A DNA stretch of 64,000 nucleotides from NCBI GenBank assembly GCA_019233755.1, contig JAFAMD010000034.1, positions 29,059 through 93,058 on the forward strand, read 5' to 3'. Both the position numbers and the translations under genes were made by a program. Below, piece by piece: positions 62,673-64,000 of this stretch. The notes under the pieces were generated by a model. The model made no database searches, was not told the origin of the DNA, and saw nothing but the letters and a program-made list of their open reading frames with translations. The DNA is from Acidobacteriaceae bacterium (GTDB taxonomy: Bacteria; Acidobacteriota; Terriglobia; Bryobacterales; Bryobacteraceae). The number at the start of each line of letters is the position of its first letter. Within the stretch, counting starts at the first letter, position 1.

Positions 62673-63193
62673 CCCGGCGGAAAATACTCCTGCTGGTGGG
62701 AGCCGCCGGTTTTGGACTGGTTTCTTGCGGGTATCACGTAGGCGGGAAAGCGGACGTGATGCCGAAGAGCGTACAAACGATCGCCATTCCGGCATTCACG
62801 ACGCTATCGACACGCTACAAGCTGACCGATGAGCTTCCCCAGGCGATCGCGCACGAATTTAATACCCGCACGCGGTTCCGGGTGGTGGACAGCCCGTCAC
62901 AGGCGGATGCAGTCCTGAATGGCCGGCTTAATACGGTGCAAGTAATACCAACGGTGTTCGACCCGACCTCCGGCAAGGCGACAACCGTACAGTTGGCGGT
63001 TGCGCTCACGGTAAGTTTGGTCCAGCAGAGCACAGGAAAGGTGTTGTTTACGAGAGCTAACTGGTTGACGCGCGCGTACTACGAGATCTCGGTGTATCCC
63101 AATCAGTATTTCGATGAGAGCGGCCCGGCCGAGCAGCGTCTGAGCAAAGACGTCGCACACGACCTGGTAACAGCGATTGTCGAGAATTTCTAG
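62669..63193 (+). CDS. lptE: LPS-assembly lipoprotein LptE
   Basis: A 174-residue outer-membrane lipoprotein that plugs the LptD beta-barrel during lipopolysaccharide assembly. The lipobox is FGLVSC, with the lipid-accepting Cys in GFGLVSCGYHVGG. The rest has the family pattern IPAFTTLSTRYKLTDELPQAI and FDPTSGKATTVQLAVALTV. It precedes holA, as in many bacteria, and overlaps the Asd-like stop. This supports a diderm envelope with LPS. Confidence 0.85.
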   Translation: MTRRKILLLVGAAGFGLVSCGYHVGGKADVMPKSVQTIAIPAFTTLSTRYKLTDELPQAIAHEFNTRTRFRVVDSPSQADAVLNGRLNTVQVIPTVFDPTSGKATTVQLAVALTVSLVQQSTGKVLFTRANWLTRAYYEISVYPNQYFDESGPAEQRLSKDVAHDLVTAIVENF

Positions 63194-63212
63194 CGGCCGC
63201 GGCACCGAACGT

Positions 63213-64000
63213 ATGACTCCGGAACAGTTTCTGGCAAGAATCGCTAAGCAGCCTCCGCCAGCGGCGTACTTGTTCCTTGGACAGGAAGGTTATCAGCGCA
63301 ATGTCTGCAAACAGGCGCTGATAGAACGAATACTGCCTGGAGACCTGCGAGCGGAAGGGCTCACGCATACAGATCTGGAAGGCACTACCCTGGCGGGGGT
63401 ACTGGATGACGCACGGTCGATGTCGCTGTTTGCAAGCGAGCGGCTGATCTGGGTTTCGAGCGCGGAGCTGGCACTCCCCAAGCGCTTAACGGCAACCGAG
63501 GACGGCGAAGAGGGTGGCAGCCCATCACAGGGCGGAGAGCTGGCGGTATATCTGAAGCAGCCGACGCCGGGCACGGTGATCGTGTTTGAATGCAGCCGGT
63601 ACGATTTCACCGGCGACGATAAACCCAAGTTGGAGCGGGTGGAGAAGTTCTACTCGGCTATTCCTGCCGTAGTGGAGTTCCGGCAATTTACGCCGGAGTC
63701 GGCGCGCTTCCTGGCGCAGGAGCTGGCAAAAAAGCACAAGCTGAAGTTGGGCGGCGCAGAACTCGCGGCTCTGCTGGACGCGGTTTCCGGGGATGCAAAC
63801 CGTCTCGCGCTGGAGATAGAAAAGCTCGCCCTGTTTGTCGGAAGCGAACGAAACGTCACCATGAGCGATTTGCGCGCACTGGTTCCGAACGCCGCGCAAA
63901 GCACCATCTTCGAATTGGTGAATGCGCTTGGGAAGCGGGATCGCGCGGCGGCGCTGCGTTCATTGGACATCCTGGTGCGGGAAGGCGAGTATCTGCCGCT
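63213..64000 (+). CDS. holA: DNA polymerase III delta subunit, cut by window end
   Basis: Clamp-loader subunit. Reading from ATG 63213 (19 bp after the lptE stop) stays open to position 64000, giving 262 residues. The sequence starts MTPEQFLARIAKQPPPAAYL and contains FLGQEGYQ, DLEGTTLAGVLDDARSMSLF and KPKLERVEKFYSAIPAVVEF. LGGAELAALLDAVSGDANRLAL and IFELVNALGKRDRAAALRSL match HolA. Roughly 70-90 C-terminal residues lie beyond the window. The lptE-holA order is common. Confidence 0.88.
   Translation, partial: MTPEQFLARIAKQPPPAAYLFLGQEGYQRNVCKQALIERILPGDLRAEGLTHTDLEGTTLAGVLDDARSMSLFASERLIWVSSAELALPKRLTATEDGEEGGSPSQGGELAVYLKQPTPGTVIVFECSRYDFTGDDKPKLERVEKFYSAIPAVVEFRQFTPESARFLAQELAKKHKLKLGGAELAALLDAVSGDANRLALEIEKLALFVGSERNVTMSDLRALVPNAAQSTIFELVNALGKRDRAAALRSLDILVREGEYLP

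Noticed and set aside
1..64000. tRNA genes and CRISPR arrays
   Set aside because: No T-arm-like GTTCGANTCC segments in context and no regular spaced repeats of CRISPR size were found by eye.

Overview
The window is a GC-rich bacterial chromosome segment with no rRNA, tRNA, CRISPR or phage genes that I could find. I infer Acidobacteriota, possibly Solibacter/Bryobacter-like. The reasons are a MacB/FtsX-type duplicated permease of the ADOP class, zf-HC2 anti-sigma factors fused to YCF48-like or HEAT-like C-termini, an ABA4-like membrane protein, a GC-rich codon style with frequent GTG/TTG starts, and many extracytoplasmic sigma systems. This is inference from gene content; no phylogeny was run.

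Layout. 0-2.5 kb: sigma factor, zinc-finger anti-sigma with a beta-propeller-like tail, and a DUF2141 secreted protein. 2.5-5.1 kb: small unknown genes and an accessory patch holding a four-helix-bundle element (copy A), a broken AraC regulator and a VOC protein. 5.1-9.8 kb: a two-gene membrane operon facing a TetR regulator across three 19-bp operators, an SGNH hydrolase and a radical SAM protein. 9.8-18.1 kb: regulation, with divergent flgM/fliA, an rpoE-like sigma/anti-sigma/PDZ operon, six-domain ribosomal protein S1 and an NtrB/NtrC-like two-component pair. 18.2-20.1 kb: secreted phosphoesterase. 20.3-33 kb: housekeeping block metK, a divergent AdoHcyase-like gene, tig, clpX, lon, engB, rho, mutL; clpP is not between tig and clpX. 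33-46.7 kb: ADOP permease, cNMP-binding/DUF1003 protein, glutamine synthetase, S9 peptidase, glycogen phosphorylase, desaturase and a VAO-type flavo-oxidase next to a gene-poor stretch. 46.8-51.3 kb: a large exported GH13 amylase-like enzyme and copy B of the element. 51.3-58.7 kb: sugar and envelope genes (SDR, cupin, Gfo/Idh/MocA, GAF, UDP-sugar dehydrogenase, DapF-like, membrane glycosyltransferase-like, PfkB kinase). 58.8-64 kb: DUF1772, metallophosphoesterase, then the tightly packed psd-pssA-Asd-like-lptE-holA series, with holA cut by the window end.

The most unusual signal is the pair of related units at 3511-3859 and 50742-51281. Each is a decayed four-helix-bundle (S23/IVP-type) gene bracketed by inverted arrays of a 7-bp motif (TCAGCNN on the left, NGCTGAN on the right), with the same heptamer register in both copies. 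Copy A looks like an internally deleted, MITE-like derivative and abuts an AraC gene that has lost its 5' half. Other items to check are the TetR operator triplet, the AdoHcyase-like protein lacking several catalytic residues, the DapF-like protein with Ser in place of its second catalytic Cys, the roughly 195-residue disordered N-terminus of Rho, the structured leader before metK, and an A6 frameshift in the GAF gene.
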